Shown here piece by piece: positions 62,901 through 64,000 of a DNA stretch of 64,000 bases. This DNA is from Fontibacterium subtropicum. GTDB lineage: Bacteria; Pseudomonadota; Alphaproteobacteria; Pelagibacterales; Pelagibacteraceae. The translations under genes and the position numbers were made by a program. The notes beneath the pieces were generated by a model, which worked only from the letters and a program-made list of their open reading frames with translations, was not told the DNA's origin and made no database searches. Each line of letters starts with the position of its first letter. Position 1 is the stretch's first letter. The stretch covers positions 186,001 through 250,000 of the forward strand of contig CBDDXD010000001.1 in the NCBI GenBank assembly GCA_965235415.1, read 5' to 3'.

Positions 62901-64000
62901 GTTGAGATTGAGTTATTATTTCTAAATTTAAACCATCTATAAATAATAAATAAGAACATGAGTGCAAAACCTAATTCATCCGTTAATGGAATAGCTACAA
63001 TCAATAATATTGCAACCATCATACAAATAATTCTCTCAAAAATATTTAATCGTGCATTCATATATCCAACTGCAGCGATACCTAAAAATAAAATAGCAAT
63101 GACTGCTTTTATACAAATGTAAGCAACAGAAATAACAATTGTTGAAATGTCTTTATTTGCAAGCCCCTGCAACATTAGTTCTGGACTATAAACCGCCATA
63201 AATGGCACAACAAAACCTGCTACGGCTAGTTTTACTGCCTCTAAAGAAATTTTAAATCCACTTTCTTTTGCAAATGGCGCTGCTGCAAAACAAGCGAGAG
63301 CAACAGGTGGGGTCAGGTCTGCCATAATACCAAAATAAAAAACAAACATGTGACTTATAATTAGAGGTACTCCCAATTTTAAAAGAGCAGGGCCTGCTAT
63401 TGCAGATGTAATAATATAATTTGGAATTGTTGGAATTCCCATTCCAAGTATAAGACAAATAACCATAGTTAGTAATAAAGATAAAAATAAACTGTTTTCT
63501 CCTACTTTAATTACAAACTGACCAAATGTATTTGCTGCACCTGTTAAGGTTAGTGTGCCAATTACAATCCCAACAACTGCGCAAGCAACTCCCACTGGCA
63601 ATGAAGCTTTACCACCCTCAGCAAGAGCATCTCTACATGAAAGCAAAGTCTCTCTCCCACCCTTAAATATAAAATTAATAGCTACTAACGTTGATATTGA
63701 AATTACAATAACTTTTATTCCCATCTCAAAAAATGAAGCAGAAACTAAACCAAGTAAAACCCAAAATATGACTCTTTTATATTTTGACAAAGTTCCTGCA
63801 ATTGGTGCTCCTAAAATTAAAAATATAATAAATGCAAGACCAATAGTTCCTGCATATAAAGGAGTGTAGCCAGAAAAAAGTAGGTAAACTAATACAGCAA
63901 GTGGCAAAACTAAATACCAACCTTCTTTTAAAGCATTTATAACTGAGGGAAGTTCATTTTTTGACATTCCAAGTAGATTTCTTTTTCCAGCCTCTAAGTA
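62897..64000 (-). CDS. fused TRAP transporter permease (4TM/12TM), C-terminal part, runs off the window
   Basis: The frame is open to the right edge (residues YLEAGKRNLLG before an internal Met at 63967), so only the last ~367 residues are present. They contain the DctM-like second half: LLSCRDALAEGGKASLPVGV, TLTLTGAANTFGQFVIKVG, CLILGMGIPTIPNYIITSA, and YFGIMADLTPPVALACFAAA, ending IIYRWFKFRNNNSIST. Fused TRAP permeases import organic acids with a TAXI-type binding protein, which should lie beyond the window. The downstream DUF1850 gene overlaps by four bases. Confidence 0.9.
   Translation of the reverse strand, partial: YLEAGKRNLLGMSKNELPSVINALKEGWYLVLPLAVLVYLLFSGYTPLYAGTIGLAFIIFLILGAPIAGTLSKYKRVIFWVLLGLVSASFFEMGIKVIVISISTLVAINFIFKGGRETLLSCRDALAEGGKASLPVGVACAVVGIVIGTLTLTGAANTFGQFVIKVGENSLFLSLLLTMVICLILGMGIPTIPNYIITSAIAGPALLKLGVPLIISHMFVFYFGIMADLTPPVALACFAAAPFAKESGFKISLEAVKLAVAGFVVPFMAVYSPELMLQGLANKDISTIVISVAYICIKAVIAILFLGIAAVGYMNARLNIFERIICMMVAILLIVAIPLTDELGFALMFLFIIYRWFKFRNNNSIST

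Noticed and set aside
1..64000. CRISPR arrays, insertion sequences or prophage
   Set aside because: No regularly spaced repeats, transposase-like proteins or phage genes were seen on either strand.

Overview
The window is a compact, very AT-rich bacterial chromosome segment with about 55 genes, many overlapping by 1-4 bases or separated by only a few bases. Gene content (retinal biosynthesis, many TRAP, ABC and ion transporters, PpdK, bactofilins, a PopZ-sized set of tiny membrane proteins, polylysine-rich proteins) and base composition point to a streamlined marine alphaproteobacterium, most likely Pelagibacterales (SAR11). This is inferred from gene content; no rRNA is present to confirm it. 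There is one tRNA, no IS element, no prophage and no CRISPR.

Layout: 0.2-4.5 kb carries crtI-crtB-crtY-blh, which makes beta-carotene from GGPP and cleaves it to retinal, the rhodopsin chromophore. 4.6-12.4 kb holds prpE, a dihydroorotase-like amidohydrolase, ygfZ, tRNA-Leu(GAG) and the NAD operon nadA-nadB-nadC; nadA is interrupted by a one-base shift and ygfZ has no ordinary start codon. 12.4-16.6 kb: SemiSWEET, a lipid A phosphoethanolamine-transferase-like sulfatase-fold protein, an RhlE-type helicase and two bactofilins. 16.7-20.8 kb: a broken UPF0114 gene, then a four-gene set (SGNH hydrolase, carbamoyltransferase, ~50-residue DUF5989/SxtK-like protein, SxtJ-like protein) that matches the sxtI-J-K-L gene types of the saxitoxin cluster although no toxin core gene is here; about 900 bp of this stretch is full of frameshifts.

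20.9-26.5 kb: a repeat-bearing unknown protein, a zinc-ribbon membrane protein, two microproteins, and four ion/solute transporters. 26.6-36.9 kb: a core MetE-like protein, then a locus that reads as ketone-body/oxo-acid use: 3-hydroxybutyrate dehydrogenase, a TakP-like TRAP transporter (dctP-dctQ-dctM, the last with a ~300-residue charged soluble tail), acetoacetyl-CoA synthetase and an MFS carrier. 37.1-43.6 kb: sppA-like peptidase, glyQ, glyS and ppdK on the minus strand. 43.7-51.0 kb: polyprenyl synthase, TspO, ProC-like protein, an SbtA-like bicarbonate permease paired with a PF07399 antiporter, pdxH, aroC and rhomboid.

51.1-64.0 kb: an SDR, a DUF1445 hydro-lyase, a branched-chain-amino-acid-type ABC importer (livF-G-M-H with a divergent binding protein), and 5-oxoprolinase pxpA / pxpBC, which together suggest uptake and breakdown of (D-)glutamate-related or 5-oxoproline substrates; then aconitase, a DUF1850 protein and the C-terminal part of a fused TRAP permease that runs off the right edge.
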